Of a stretch of DNA of 64,000 nucleotides, positions 6,511 through 15,445 are shown piece by piece (the first letter of the stretch is position 1; each line of letters opens with the position of its first letter). The position numbers and the translations under genes were made by a program. Source of the stretch: JANSWY01 sp965243755 (GTDB lineage: Bacteria; Bacteroidota; Bacteroidia; Cytophagales; Cyclobacteriaceae); contig CBDEVW010000004.1 of the NCBI GenBank assembly GCA_965243755.1, positions 124,001 to 188,000 of the forward strand, given 5' to 3'. The notes under the pieces were generated by a model. The model searched no databases, was not told the DNA's origin, and was given only the letters and a program-made list of their open reading frames with translations.

Positions 6511-9500
6511 ATGAAATTCAACTTGCTTTGCTCTTGTCTGCTATTCAGTATGTCAATCTGTGCCCAGGAATTAAAGCCATGGCAGGATCCGGAGGTTTTT
6601 GAAATCAACAAACTACCTCCCAGGGCAACATTTTATCACTATACAGACATCAAGTCTGCGCAGTCCGGAGACTGGAAAAATTCCGAAAACTATCAGCTAC
6701 TCAATGGTACCTGGAAATTCAAATGGTCACGGAAACCAGGAGATAGACCACAAAACTTCTATCTATCCAATTTTGATGTCTCAGAATGGAATGATATACA
6801 GGTTCCGGGTAACTGGGAGTTGCAGGGTTATGGCATTCCTATTTACACCAACATTGTCTATCCATTTCCTATTAATCCTCCATTTATTCCCGAGGATTAT
6901 AACCCGGTTGGTAGTTATAAAAGATCCTTCAATATCCCGGAGAACTGGAGTGATAAGAAGATCACCCTCCACTTTGGAGCCGTAAGAAGCGCATTCTATG
7001 TGTGGGTCAACGGGCAAATGGTGGGATATAGTGAAGGAAGCAAATTGCCCGCAGAATTCGATATCACTGAGCTGGTTAGTATAAGCAACAATGATTTGGC
7101 TGTGGAAGTATACCGCTGGTCAGATGCCAGCTACATCGAGGACCAGGATTTTTGGCGACTGAGTGGAATGGACCGTGATGTCTACCTATACGCGACAAAT
7201 CAAACATTCATTGAGGATATTGAAGTGACTTCAGGTCTGGATTCTGTCTATCGCAATGGTGTATTCCAACTCTCTGTGGATGTTGCAAATCGCACGAACA
7301 AAAAGCGCACAACAAAAATCGAGATTGAATTATCGGACCCTATTGGAAACAGGGTTTATAGTGAATCAAAATCAACGCAAGTATCAGGCAATGAAACTAA
7401 TTCCGTATCAATTGCAACCAACATCCCAAATGTATTGAAATGGACCGCTGAAACACCAAATCTTTATTCAATGTTTGTTGTTTGTAAATCTGCTGAAGGA
7501 GATATTCTGGATGCCACCATGAGGAAAATTGGTTTCAGGAAGGTAGAGATCAGAAATAGTCAGCTACTGATAAATGGTGTAGCAATATATTTGAAAGGGG
7601 TAAATCTGCATGAACACAGTGATACCTCCGGACATGTGGTGAATCCCAATCTAACAAAACTGGATATGCAATTGATGAAAGCAAACAACATCAATGCTAT
7701 CCGCTGTAGTCATTATCCCAAGGATCCATCTTTTTATGAAATGGCGGATGAGTACGGTTTTTATGTGATCGATGAAGCCAATATTGAAAGCCATGGTATG
7801 GGTGCAACCAACCAGGGACTGGATAACGATGATCAACGAAAATCAGTACATCCGGCATACCTGCCCCAGTGGAAAAATGCCCACCTGGAACGAACCAAAA
7901 GAATGTACGAACGGGACAAAAATCACCCCTCCATTATTATTTGGTCCCTGGGTAACGAAGCAGGAAATGGAGAAAACTTTTATGCCACCTACGAATATCT
8001 CAAGAAGACCGACCGTGCAAGACCTGTACAATATGAAGGGGCAACAAACTATGAAAATACAGACATTCAGGCTCCCATGTATGCAAGACTGGAAGACATG
8101 AAAGCATATGTGAATTCAGGAAAAGACAGGCCCTATATTCAATGTGAATATGCACACGCCATGGGTAACAGTGTAGGCAACCTCCAGGATTATTGGGACC
8201 TGATGGAGCAACACGATATTTTTCAAGGTGGATTTATCTGGGACTGGGTAGACCAGGGATTACGCACAACCGATTCCAATGGAAAGGAGTTTTGGGCTTA
8301 TGGTGGGGATTTGGGAGGGGACAAACTTCAAAATGATAAGAATTTTTGCCTTAATGGAATCGTTAACCCCGATCGGTCCCCACATCCGGCTTTGCATGAG
8401 GTAAAGAAAGTTTACCAATATATTAAATTCAAGGATTTCAAACCTCAGGATCGTTCGCTTACGATTTATAATGGATATGATTTCATCAATTTGGACAACT
8501 TTTGGTTTGAATACTTTTTACTGAGAAATGGTAAAGTGATTGCAAAAAAGAGGTTGCGTACGACCTCTGTGGAACCGCACCAGTCTGCAACCGTCAGGCT
8601 TGAGCTACCTGACTTTGATGACAATTTCGAATATATCGTACAAATCTTTGCTCATCTTACTGAGCAAGAACCTCTGTTGAAAAGTGGACATGTAGTAGCA
8701 AGAGAAGAGTTTCTTATTAAAACTCCCCAAATTCCGAAAGGCTTTAAAGCTGTTGAAGGTGTCATACAAATTGATACTGATGATCGTGAAATAACATTAA
8801 GTTCCCCTTCATTTGAGCTAACTTTTGATAAAGGCAATGGCAAACTTACCAACCTTGATTATGGCTTTGGAAACCTGATTATTGATGGACTTACACCCAA
8901 TTTTTGGAGAGCTCCTACCGACAATGATTTTGGCTTTAATATGCCAATAGAAAGGAAAGTTTGGAAACTAGCCAGTGGCCAACGGCTCCTAACCAGTATG
9001 TCCGTTCGATCTTCGAGTAAATTGAATAAACAGATCAAATCTGGGAAAATTAAGGGTGGAAATGCAGTTATAACCGTGAATTATGAAATTCCAGATGTTA
9101 ATGGACTATGTCAAATGGAGTATAAGGTAAATGCTGAAGGAGCAATTCAAGTAACTGCCAAATTTGACCTTCGTAGTGAAGGGCTACCTAAAATTCCAAG
9201 AATTGGGCTTAATTGGTCACTCAATCAATCCCTTTCCCAAGCGTCATGGTATGGCAGAGGGCCACATGAAAATTATATTGATCGTAAAACCAGTGCGTTT
9301 ATAGGCATTTATGAAAGCGAAGTGACAGACTTGTATTTTCCCTATATCCGACCTCAGGAAAATGGCTACAGAACAGAAACCCGATGGCTCAAATTGGCCA
9401 ATAATAATGGTCAGGGTATTAAAATCATTGCAGATTCAGACTGGTTTGGTTTTTCGGCATTGCCGTACACCATCGATGACCTGGATGAAGGTGAGCAGAA

Positions 9501-9672
9501 ACAAAACCGACATTCAGCAGATCTGACAGCCCGTGATTTTATCAATGTAAATATTGACCTGAAGCAAATGGGTGTCGGAGGGGACAACAGTTGGGGGGCG
9601 CAACCCCTTGATATTTATCAAATTCCTGCAGGAATATATGAATACTCATTTATCATTAGGCCTGAACTTTGA
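6511..9672 (+). CDS. Beta-galactosidase, glycoside hydrolase family 2 (LacZ type), secreted
   Basis: 1053 residues with a signal peptide (MKFNLLCSCLLFSMSICAQ), so it is periplasmic or surface-exposed rather than cytoplasmic. The LacZ five-domain plan is visible: jelly-roll sugar-binding domain (GNWELQGYGIPIYTN), Ig-like domain, TIM barrel with IRCSHYPKDPSFYEMADEYG and DEANIESHGM, and C-terminal domains ending near WYGRGPHENYIDRKT. The acid/base Glu is residue 483 in SLGNEAGN and the nucleophile Glu is residue 546 in IQCEYAHAMGN. It hydrolyses terminal beta-galactosides; the true polysaccharide target is unknown. No SusC/SusD pair is present nearby, so this is not a complete polysaccharide utilisation locus. 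Confidence 0.95.
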   Translation: MKFNLLCSCLLFSMSICAQELKPWQDPEVFEINKLPPRATFYHYTDIKSAQSGDWKNSENYQLLNGTWKFKWSRKPGDRPQNFYLSNFDVSEWNDIQVPGNWELQGYGIPIYTNIVYPFPINPPFIPEDYNPVGSYKRSFNIPENWSDKKITLHFGAVRSAFYVWVNGQMVGYSEGSKLPAEFDITELVSISNNDLAVEVYRWSDASYIEDQDFWRLSGMDRDVYLYATNQTFIEDIEVTSGLDSVYRNGVFQLSVDVANRTNKKRTTKIEIELSDPIGNRVYSESKSTQVSGNETNSVSIATNIPNVLKWTAETPNLYSMFVVCKSAEGDILDATMRKIGFRKVEIRNSQLLINGVAIYLKGVNLHEHSDTSGHVVNPNLTKLDMQLMKANNINAIRCSHYPKDPSFYEMADEYGFYVIDEANIESHGMGATNQGLDNDDQRKSVHPAYLPQWKNAHLERTKRMYERDKNHPSIIIWSLGNEAGNGENFYATYEYLKKTDRARPVQYEGATNYENTDIQAPMYARLEDMKAYVNSGKDRPYIQCEYAHAMGNSVGNLQDYWDLMEQHDIFQGGFIWDWVDQGLRTTDSNGKEFWAYGGDLGGDKLQNDKNFCLNGIVNPDRSPHPALHEVKKVYQYIKFKDFKPQDRSLTIYNGYDFINLDNFWFEYFLLRNGKVIAKKRLRTTSVEPHQSATVRLELPDFDDNFEYIVQIFAHLTEQEPLLKSGHVVAREEFLIKTPQIPKGFKAVEGVIQIDTDDREITLSSPSFELTFDKGNGKLTNLDYGFGNLIIDGLTPNFWRAPTDNDFGFNMPIERKVWKLASGQRLLTSMSVRSSSKLNKQIKSGKIKGGNAVITVNYEIPDVNGLCQMEYKVNAEGAIQVTAKFDLRSEGLPKIPRIGLNWSLNQSLSQASWYGRGPHENYIDRKTSAFIGIYESEVTDLYFPYIRPQENGYRTETRWLKLANNNGQGIKIIADSDWFGFSALPYTIDDLDEGEQKQNRHSADLTARDFINVNIDLKQMGVGGDNSWGAQPLDIYQIPAGIYEYSFIIRPEL

Positions 9673-9703
9673 ATTTTACCAGGAGAAAGCCATTACTTAA
9701 GAA

Positions 9704-10174
9704 ATGAAACATTTAAATAAAATACTGTTTTTGACTGTAGCACTGTTTCTGGTATTGATCAGAACCGTTGATGGTCAAAAGATGGAGGATGGTCTATACA
9801 TGATGCCAAACACCATTGCGGAGTGTTCCAAAAAACTTTACTTATTGAATACCGATGAACTCCATTGCTTAATGGAGAAGCCGATTATTCCAAATGACAA
9901 TTTTTCAACTGTCAGTGAAATCTATTTAGATCCTTCCACGGGGCAAAGGACCATAGATCTGCAATTAGATTCAGTGGGGACAGAAATATTGAAAAAAACC
10001 ACCAGGCTTTTAAAAGGTCGTTCCATAGGACTGGTGGTGAACGGGAAGCTTGTGACAGTTCTCAATATTTCAAGAACGATTGATCAGGGAACTTTCAAGT
10101 GTTACCAGCAGGGCAATTCCAATGAAATTTCCTGGATTAGAAATCGATTGATTGAAATAATCGAACAGCAATAA
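9704..10174 (+). CDS. Secreted protein resembling the SecDF P1 head subdomain (paralogue 1)
   Basis: 156 residues with a signal peptide ending near GQ (LFLVLIRTVDGQ). The mature part has two cysteines (ECSKKLYLL and ELHCLMEKPI) and a segment from YLDPSTGQRTIDLQLDSVGTE through LLKGRSIGLVVNGKLVTVLNI that follows the SecD/SecDF P1-head pattern: d-x-TGqp, LTLdxxGaxxfxxxT, GxxxaivldGkvvsap. There are no membrane helices, so it cannot be a working SecD. About 35% identical by eye to the next gene. It starts 31 bp after the GH2 gene and may be cotranscribed with it. Function unknown; a soluble periplasmic protein-binding role is an inference only. Confidence 0.7.
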   Translation: MKHLNKILFLTVALFLVLIRTVDGQKMEDGLYMMPNTIAECSKKLYLLNTDELHCLMEKPIIPNDNFSTVSEIYLDPSTGQRTIDLQLDSVGTEILKKTTRLLKGRSIGLVVNGKLVTVLNISRTIDQGTFKCYQQGNSNEISWIRNRLIEIIEQQ

Positions 10175-10258
10175 GTGATTACGATAATCTAAATTCGTAA
10201 AATAAGGTTTTTGGTTTTGTTGTTGGTTATTAGGGCATATAACAAACATTCCATAGAT

Positions 10259-10732
10259 ATGAAATCTTTAAACACAATGATACTCAGTACCATATGTTTG
10301 TTTTCATTCAATCAAATTTGTGCTCAAAAATTAATAGATGGTATCTATTTCGCTTCATCGTTAGAAATCGGTTGCGAAAAAAGGTTGCAATTGCTTAACA
10401 CTGAAACATCTTATTGCCTTCCAGGAAAACCACTAATAGAAAAATCAAATTACAAGGCCGTTTCTGAAATCCAAAGGGATCCAATCACCGGCATCTATCA
10501 GGTGGTGCTGAAGCTGGATAAAACTGGAACAGAAACACTGGAATCAATCACATCGCTACTTAAAGGTCGAACCATTGGTTTAGTAGTGAAGGGACAATTA
10601 GTTAGTGCGATTGAGATTACACATACTGTTTCCAACGGGTTGCTTACCTTCCAACAAGAAGAGCACTCTGAAGAAATAGTGTGGTTACAAAAAAAACTTG
10701 AGTACGCAATCGCAAAAAATACATCTCACTGA
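10259..10732 (+). CDS. Secreted protein resembling the SecDF P1 head subdomain (paralogue 2)
   Basis: 157 residues from ATG 10259, which gives a proper signal peptide (MILSTICLFSFNQICAQ). The mature part repeats the plan of the preceding gene: DGIYFASSLEIGCEKRLQLL, a second Cys in SYCLPGKPLI, then RDPITGIYQVVLKLDKTGTE and LLKGRTIGLVVKGQLVSAIEI, matching the SecDF P1-head strand-helix pattern. Tandem duplication is the simplest origin. The 84-bp gap to the first copy has no terminator that I can see. Its 3' end overlaps the convergent TlpA-like gene by 7 bp. Confidence 0.7.
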   Translation: MKSLNTMILSTICLFSFNQICAQKLIDGIYFASSLEIGCEKRLQLLNTETSYCLPGKPLIEKSNYKAVSEIQRDPITGIYQVVLKLDKTGTETLESITSLLKGRTIGLVVKGQLVSAIEITHTVSNGLLTFQQEEHSEEIVWLQKKLEYAIAKNTSH

Positions 10733-12126
10733 TTGATCGACTTATCATAATTGATCAAAAAATCTTCAATCTGCTCTGCTCCTAACTTCTTAGCAATGAT
10801 TTTCCTATCCTTATCCAGTAGGTAGATCTGTGGTGTACTTGTCACATAATAATAGTACCCAACATTGGAAGTACCACTTAAATCAGCCAGGTTTGTTCCA
10901 TTTAAGCCGTACTTCTCTACAAACTCTCTCCATTCCTGATCATTGTCAGAGAGGTTCACGGTTAAGAGATCGACAGAGAGCTTTTCCTTCAAATTATTGA
11001 AAGCAGTAACCATTTTAGGTGCCGCCTTCTTACAATGACCACATCCTGAATCATAGATAAACAATATGACATAATCATCTTTCAAAGTATATGGAGAAAC
11101 CAGTTTTCCTGCTAAATCAGGAATGCTAAAGTCTGGAGCCTGTTTGCCAATTAAAATAGTTCTCAATCGATTACTGGTTTGCATCATGCGATTGAGCGTA
11201 GTATCATCTGTCCATGGTGCTTTTCCTTTGGCATAATAGTTATCCACCAAATGCACATAGACAGCATCCATTCCCATTATTTTAGAATTAGCATACATGT
11301 TGATCAAGGTAACCAACGAGTACTGAAATACACCGGAATCCATTTCCATTGCCAGAAAATCGTCCAGCGCCACACTTAGTGAATCAGGGTGAGTAGGAAT
11401 TACCTTCTCAAAATATTCCTGTAACCTTGGGAGATACAATGGTGTCCTGATTATTCCTGGCTCAGTAAAGTCAACTCCCTCCCAATATTTCTTTTTATAA
11501 GCCAGGTAACGTTGCATCCTTTGTTCTGATTCACTCAAATCACTGGATACCTCAATATTAGAAGGACGTGTCATGAGCGTCACAATTTGCGCAAAGAATG
11601 TTCCCTTATGATCATTGATGTATTGTTGATTTTTTTCCTGATTCTGCTGATCAAGGGCTTTGAGCTTTTCAATGACCTCAAGACTATCACCCGGATTATT
11701 CTTCAGACTTTCCTGCAGCTTCTTTGACTCGGACTGCACTGATGCCATGTGCCTTTGTAAATCAATAAATAGTGCTACTTCTTTTGACCCGCTGACTTTT
11801 ACCGTTTCCATGATATTGTTTTTGTCGGCAGTCACCTTAAAAACCTTATCCTTCAGCAGAAATTCATAGTATATCCCCGATTTAGTATATAAAAAATACA
11901 TTCCATTCTCCACCGGTTCATCTGATTGAAACCTTACCTTTTCATTGTTTACCAAAGCCGTATCCGCAACATAGGTCTTACCGTCCAGGTGATAGCATAA
12001 AAAAGCAGTATCAGCGGTCATCCCCTTGATCGCAAAACTGATGTCATAACCATCGGCTTTCTGCGCAAACCCCTGAGCGAATACAAATGGTGTAAGTATG
12101 GATAAAAGAATATACTTCAACTTCAT
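10726..12126 (-). CDS. TlpA-family thiol-disulfide protein with DUF4369/DUF5106-type N-terminus
   Basis: 466 residues from ATG 12126 (signal peptide MKLKYILLSILTPFVFAQG). Residues about 25-125 form a DUF4369-like beta domain (FAIKGMTADTAFLCYHLDGK), residues about 130-320 a helical DUF5106-like region, and the last 145 residues a thioredoxin-like AhpC/TSA domain beginning IGKQAPDFSIPDLAGK, with the active site SGCGHCKKAAP and the cis-Pro loop STPQIYLLDKD. A periplasmic oxidoreductase or reductase of disulfides is expected; the partner is unknown. Monocistronic and divergent from the GH97 gene, with an inverted repeat between them. Confidence 0.88.
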   Translation of the reverse strand: MKLKYILLSILTPFVFAQGFAQKADGYDISFAIKGMTADTAFLCYHLDGKTYVADTALVNNEKVRFQSDEPVENGMYFLYTKSGIYYEFLLKDKVFKVTADKNNIMETVKVSGSKEVALFIDLQRHMASVQSESKKLQESLKNNPGDSLEVIEKLKALDQQNQEKNQQYINDHKGTFFAQIVTLMTRPSNIEVSSDLSESEQRMQRYLAYKKKYWEGVDFTEPGIIRTPLYLPRLQEYFEKVIPTHPDSLSVALDDFLAMEMDSGVFQYSLVTLINMYANSKIMGMDAVYVHLVDNYYAKGKAPWTDDTTLNRMMQTSNRLRTILIGKQAPDFSIPDLAGKLVSPYTLKDDYVILFIYDSGCGHCKKAAPKMVTAFNNLKEKLSVDLLTVNLSDNDQEWREFVEKYGLNGTNLADLSGTSNVGYYYYVTSTPQIYLLDKDRKIIAKKLGAEQIEDFLINYDKSINQ

Positions 12127-12216
12127 CTTGATCAATTTCAAATTAGGCCTCAAAAATAGTGAAATAACGCTTTTAATGACACAACTGTTATAGGTTCAAT
12201 CCCGATTGTAACAAAT

Positions 12217-12243
12217 TGTCAAAAAAAGGTAGAGATTTTGACA
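12217..12243. promoter_or_regulatory. Inverted repeat in the TlpA/GH97 divergent promoter region
   Basis: TGTCAAAA at 12217-12224 and TTTTGACA at 12236-12243 are perfect 8-bp inverted arms 11 bp apart, midway between two divergent genes. This looks like an operator for a dimeric regulator; no regulator gene is adjacent. Confidence 0.35.
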
Positions 12244-12324
12244 GTTTTTTCCGGCCACATTAATTCTATCTATATTTAGCCCTGAGATGGTCAGGCGGCC
12301 GGATTCAACCTTAAATTTTGTAAA

Positions 12325-14406
12325 ATGAAGAATTGTTTTTTGAAAATTATCTTTCTGATAACAGCAGGTGTATTAGCTGCATGCTCCACACCTGACATCA
12401 TCAATAACTCCATCTCCTCACCCGATCAACGTATCACTGTAAACGTATTTTTGTCGGCCTCAGGAGAATTTGGATACCAGGTACAAAAAGAAGGCAAGGT
12501 AGTGATAGACTCCTCATTTGTTGGTTTCGATTTTAAAGACCAACCAGCCCTCGGCTCTGATTTGAAGATCGAAAATATTGCTATTTCTTCCTTTGAAGAA
12601 GAGTGGGAAATGCCCTGGGGGGAGCAAAGATTGGTAAAAAACAAGTACAATCAGTTGCAGGTCAATCTTATTGAGAATACCGAAAAAGCCAGAAAATTCA
12701 ATGTAGTATTCAGGGTCTATGATGATGGTTTGGGGTTTAGATATGAATTCCCGGAACAGCCCAGTTTAAAGGATGTAGTAATCATGGATGAGCATACCAA
12801 CTTTGCCCTCACGGGGGATCATCAGGTATGGTGGATTCCTGGAGACTGGGACATCTATGAGCACTTGTATAATAATACCAGCTTTTCCAAAATCAATGCG
12901 ATTGCAAAAAGGGATCATCCCAATCTTGCCCAAACCACCATTCCTGAAAATGCTGTAAATACTCCTGTTACAATGAAAACTGCAGATGGGCTTTACTTGA
13001 GTTTTCACGAGGCAGCTCTTACCAATTATTCCGGCATGACACTGAAAGTGGACACCAGCAATCTTACCATGGTTTCTGAATTGGTAGGGTCTATTGATGG
13101 ATCAAAAGTCAAAACTACGGCTCCTTTTAAGACTCCATGGAGAACGATACAAATTGCTGAAAGAGCAGGTGATCTGGTAGAATCAAATTTAATTGTGAAC
13201 TTAAATGAACCTAATAAGCTGGGCGATATCTCCTGGTTTACTCCAATGAAATATGTAGGCATATGGTGGGAAATGCATATGGGCAAAAGTAGCTGGGATC
13301 TGGCCAGCGGAAAACATGGAGCAACCACTGAAAATGCCAAAAGATACATCGATTTTGCCGCTGAAAACAACATCAAAGGACTATTGGTAGAAGGCTGGAA
13401 TACGGGATGGGAAAGGTGGATTGGCTTCCCGGATAGAGAAGGAGTTTTTGATTTTGTGACCCCCTACGAGGATTATGACTTGCAGGAAGTTGTCAGATAC
13501 GCACGGGAAAAGGGTGTTGAAGTCATCATGCACCACGAGACCAGTGCTGCACCACGAACATACGACCAGCAAATGGATACCGCCTATAGTCTGATGAAGT
13601 CTTTAGGAATACATTCTGTTAAGACCGGCTATGTTGGACCCATCATTCCAGAAGGTGAATATCATCATGGTCAATGGATGGTTAATCATTATCGCAGGGC
13701 GCTCGAGAAAGCAGCAACCTACGAGATTGCCATCAATGCTCATGAGCCCATAAAAGGTACTGGGATCAGAAGAACTTACCCGAATGCCATCTCCCGTGAA
13801 GGGTTGAGAGGTCAGGAATTTAATGCATGGTCTGTAGAAGGAGGAAATCCACCAGATCACTTGCCCAATGTAGTTTTTACCCGAATGCTCGCAGGTCCCA
13901 TTGATTTTACACCAGGAATCTTCGATATTAAGTTTTCTAAATACAAAGATAAAAATCAGGTCAATACAACGCTGGCGCAGCAACTGGCGCTATATGTGGT
14001 CATTTACAGCCCCATTCAGATGGCCGCCGATTTCCCGGAAAACTATGAAGGTCAACCAGCTTTCCAATTTATAAGAGATGTCGGGGTTGATTGGGAACAA
14101 TCGAAAGTACTGGATGGTGAACCGGGCGAGTTTGCCGTGATCGCCAGAGAAGAACGTGATAGCAAAAAGTGGTTTGTAGGAGGAATAGTCAATGAAACAG
14201 GTCTGGACTACCAACTTAACTTTGATTTCCTGGCAGATGGCGTCAGCTATGAGGCTAAAATATATCAGGATGGGGCAGATGCACACTGGGATAAGAATCC
14301 ATTATCAATTAATATTGAGACAAAGACGATCGCAAAAGGAGACCAGCTGAATATTAAAATGGCTCCCGGAGGTGGCTTTGCAATATCCCTGATGCCTATA
14401 GAATAG
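12325..14406 (+). CDS. Glycoside hydrolase family 97, SusB-like inverting alpha-glucosidase, lipoprotein
   Basis: 693 residues with a lipobox signal (GVLAACSTPD), so it is membrane-anchored on the periplasmic or surface side. GH97 features: beta-sandwich N-domain, then a TIM barrel starting MKYVGIWWEMHMGKSSW and GLLVEGWNTGWERW. Glu405 (HHETS), Glu474 (NAHEP), Glu492 and Glu498 (SREGLRGQE) reproduce the exact spacing of SusB Glu439/508/526/532: two base residues, calcium ligands and the acid. This is the inverting GH97a set rather than the Asp-nucleophile retaining type. It should cleave alpha-glucosidic bonds. It leads a tight run of genes: csaA begins 1 bp after its stop. Confidence 0.92.
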   Translation: MKNCFLKIIFLITAGVLAACSTPDIINNSISSPDQRITVNVFLSASGEFGYQVQKEGKVVIDSSFVGFDFKDQPALGSDLKIENIAISSFEEEWEMPWGEQRLVKNKYNQLQVNLIENTEKARKFNVVFRVYDDGLGFRYEFPEQPSLKDVVIMDEHTNFALTGDHQVWWIPGDWDIYEHLYNNTSFSKINAIAKRDHPNLAQTTIPENAVNTPVTMKTADGLYLSFHEAALTNYSGMTLKVDTSNLTMVSELVGSIDGSKVKTTAPFKTPWRTIQIAERAGDLVESNLIVNLNEPNKLGDISWFTPMKYVGIWWEMHMGKSSWDLASGKHGATTENAKRYIDFAAENNIKGLLVEGWNTGWERWIGFPDREGVFDFVTPYEDYDLQEVVRYAREKGVEVIMHHETSAAPRTYDQQMDTAYSLMKSLGIHSVKTGYVGPIIPEGEYHHGQWMVNHYRRALEKAATYEIAINAHEPIKGTGIRRTYPNAISREGLRGQEFNAWSVEGGNPPDHLPNVVFTRMLAGPIDFTPGIFDIKFSKYKDKNQVNTTLAQQLALYVVIYSPIQMAADFPENYEGQPAFQFIRDVGVDWEQSKVLDGEPGEFAVIAREERDSKKWFVGGIVNETGLDYQLNFDFLADGVSYEAKIYQDGADAHWDKNPLSINIETKTIAKGDQLNIKMAPGGGFAISLMPIE

Positions 14407-14407
14407 T

Positions 14408-14743
14408 ATGCAAGAAATTAGCTGGAAGGACTTTGAAAAAATAGATATGAGGGTGGGAACCGTCCTCACAGCAGAAGTATTCGAAAAGGCTCGAAAACCA
14501 GCGTATAAACTAACTATAGATTTCGGTGATTTGGGCATTAAAAAGTCAAGTGCCCAAATCACGGATCTTTACCAACCTGACGGCCTGGTTGGTAAACAAA
14601 TTATTGCAGTGGTCAATTTTCCGCCCAAACAAATTGCAGATTTCATGAGTGAATGCCTTGTCATGGGAGTGTATGGTACAAACAACCAGGTGGTCCTGCT
14701 GCAGCCAGAGCAAGGATGTGATAATGGTTCTAAAATTGGCTAG
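14408..14743 (+). CDS. csaA: CsaA-type tRNA-binding protein
   Basis: 111 residues forming one EMAP-II-like tRNA-binding OB domain: FEKIDMRVGTVLTAEVFEKARKPAYKL, then KKSSAQITDLY, VVNFPPKQIADFMSECLVMG. This matches CsaA, a dimeric tRNA-binding protein that has been described as having chaperone activity in Bacillus. Length is normal and it is cytoplasmic. It lies immediately after the GH97 gene (1-bp gap), and the next gene begins at or inside its 3' end, so position suggests cotranscription rather than a shared pathway. Confidence 0.92.
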   Translation: MQEISWKDFEKIDMRVGTVLTAEVFEKARKPAYKLTIDFGDLGIKKSSAQITDLYQPDGLVGKQIIAVVNFPPKQIADFMSECLVMGVYGTNNQVVLLQPEQGCDNGSKIG

Positions 14744-14960
14744 TGTGAAAAAGATATTTGGTATATCCATGATGGTGATTGGCATCCTGTTTTCTTTGTC
14801 GATGGTGATCAATCTATCGGCAAGTATTGAAAAAATTGAAGGATTCTACGCCTCCGGGCAGTCAGGTTATGCTTCCGGGTTGATCATTGGTAAAGTTATT
14901 TGGTTTCTACTTATTGTAGCATTAGTTTTCTTTGGAGATAAGTTGAGAAAAGCGAAATAA
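14724..14960 (+). CDS. Small membrane protein, two predicted helices
   Basis: 78 residues from ATG 14724, which overlaps the csaA end by 20 bp; a GTG at 14745, just after the csaA stop, is an equally plausible start (71 residues). Two membrane helices are visible: FGISMMVIGILFSLSMVINL and GLIIGKVIWFLLIVALVFFG, joined by a loop with a Gly/Ser/Tyr-rich segment (YASGQSGYASG) and ending in a positive tail (DKLRKAK), so both ends probably face the cytoplasm. No family recognised. Confidence 0.62.
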   Translation: MVLKLASVKKIFGISMMVIGILFSLSMVINLSASIEKIEGFYASGQSGYASGLIIGKVIWFLLIVALVFFGDKLRKAK

Positions 14961-14962
14961 TC

Positions 14963-15445
14963 ATGTCGACAGAAATAATTAGTAAGTTTTACCAGTCATT
15001 CCAAAACCTTGACGCAGAGGGTATGGTGTCGTGCTACCATAAGGACATTAAGTTTGAAGATCCGGCATTTGGTGTTTTGGAAGGTGAACACGCCGGTAAT
15101 ATGTGGCGAATGTTGGTGGAAAGTCAGAAAGGGAAGGATTTTAGGGTTGAATTCCGGGATGTTCGAATGGAAGGAGCAATTGGAAAGGCCCATTGGGAGG
15201 CCCATTACAATTTTAGCAAGACAGGAAGAAGGGTCCACAATATCATAACAGCCACCTTTCGTTTTCAGGAGGATAAAATCATCCAGCACCTAGACCAGTT
15301 TGATTTACATCGATGGTCACGGCAGGCGCTGGGAATGAGCGGATTACTGCTAGGGTGGACCGGGTTCTTTCAGAAAAAATTAAATGCTCAAACCAACCAT
15401 CTGTTGAAGAAATGGGAAAACAAAAGAGCATTAGGCGACAAGTAA
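14963..15445 (+). CDS. NTF2-like (SnoaL-type) protein
   Basis: 160 residues with the compact NTF2/SnoaL cone fold: N-terminal helix IISKFYQSFQNLDAEGMVSCY, then HKDIKFEDPAFGVLEG, VEFRDVRMEGAIGKAHWEAHYNF and HNIITATFRFQEDKIIQHLDQFD. The C-terminal 40 residues (LLLGWTGFFQKKLNAQ) are more hydrophobic. Such proteins are small cyclases, isomerases or ligand-binding proteins and cannot be specified further. The start codon is 2 bp after the previous stop. It converges with, and overlaps by 15 bp, the small minus-strand gene that follows. Confidence 0.85.
   Translation: MSTEIISKFYQSFQNLDAEGMVSCYHKDIKFEDPAFGVLEGEHAGNMWRMLVESQKGKDFRVEFRDVRMEGAIGKAHWEAHYNFSKTGRRVHNIITATFRFQEDKIIQHLDQFDLHRWSRQALGMSGLLLGWTGFFQKKLNAQTNHLLKKWENKRALGDK

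Noticed and set aside
7772..8101. 109-codon plus-strand frame inside the GH2 gene
   Set aside because: It is an overlapping shadow of the TIM-barrel region, which carries the catalytic Glu in the main frame.
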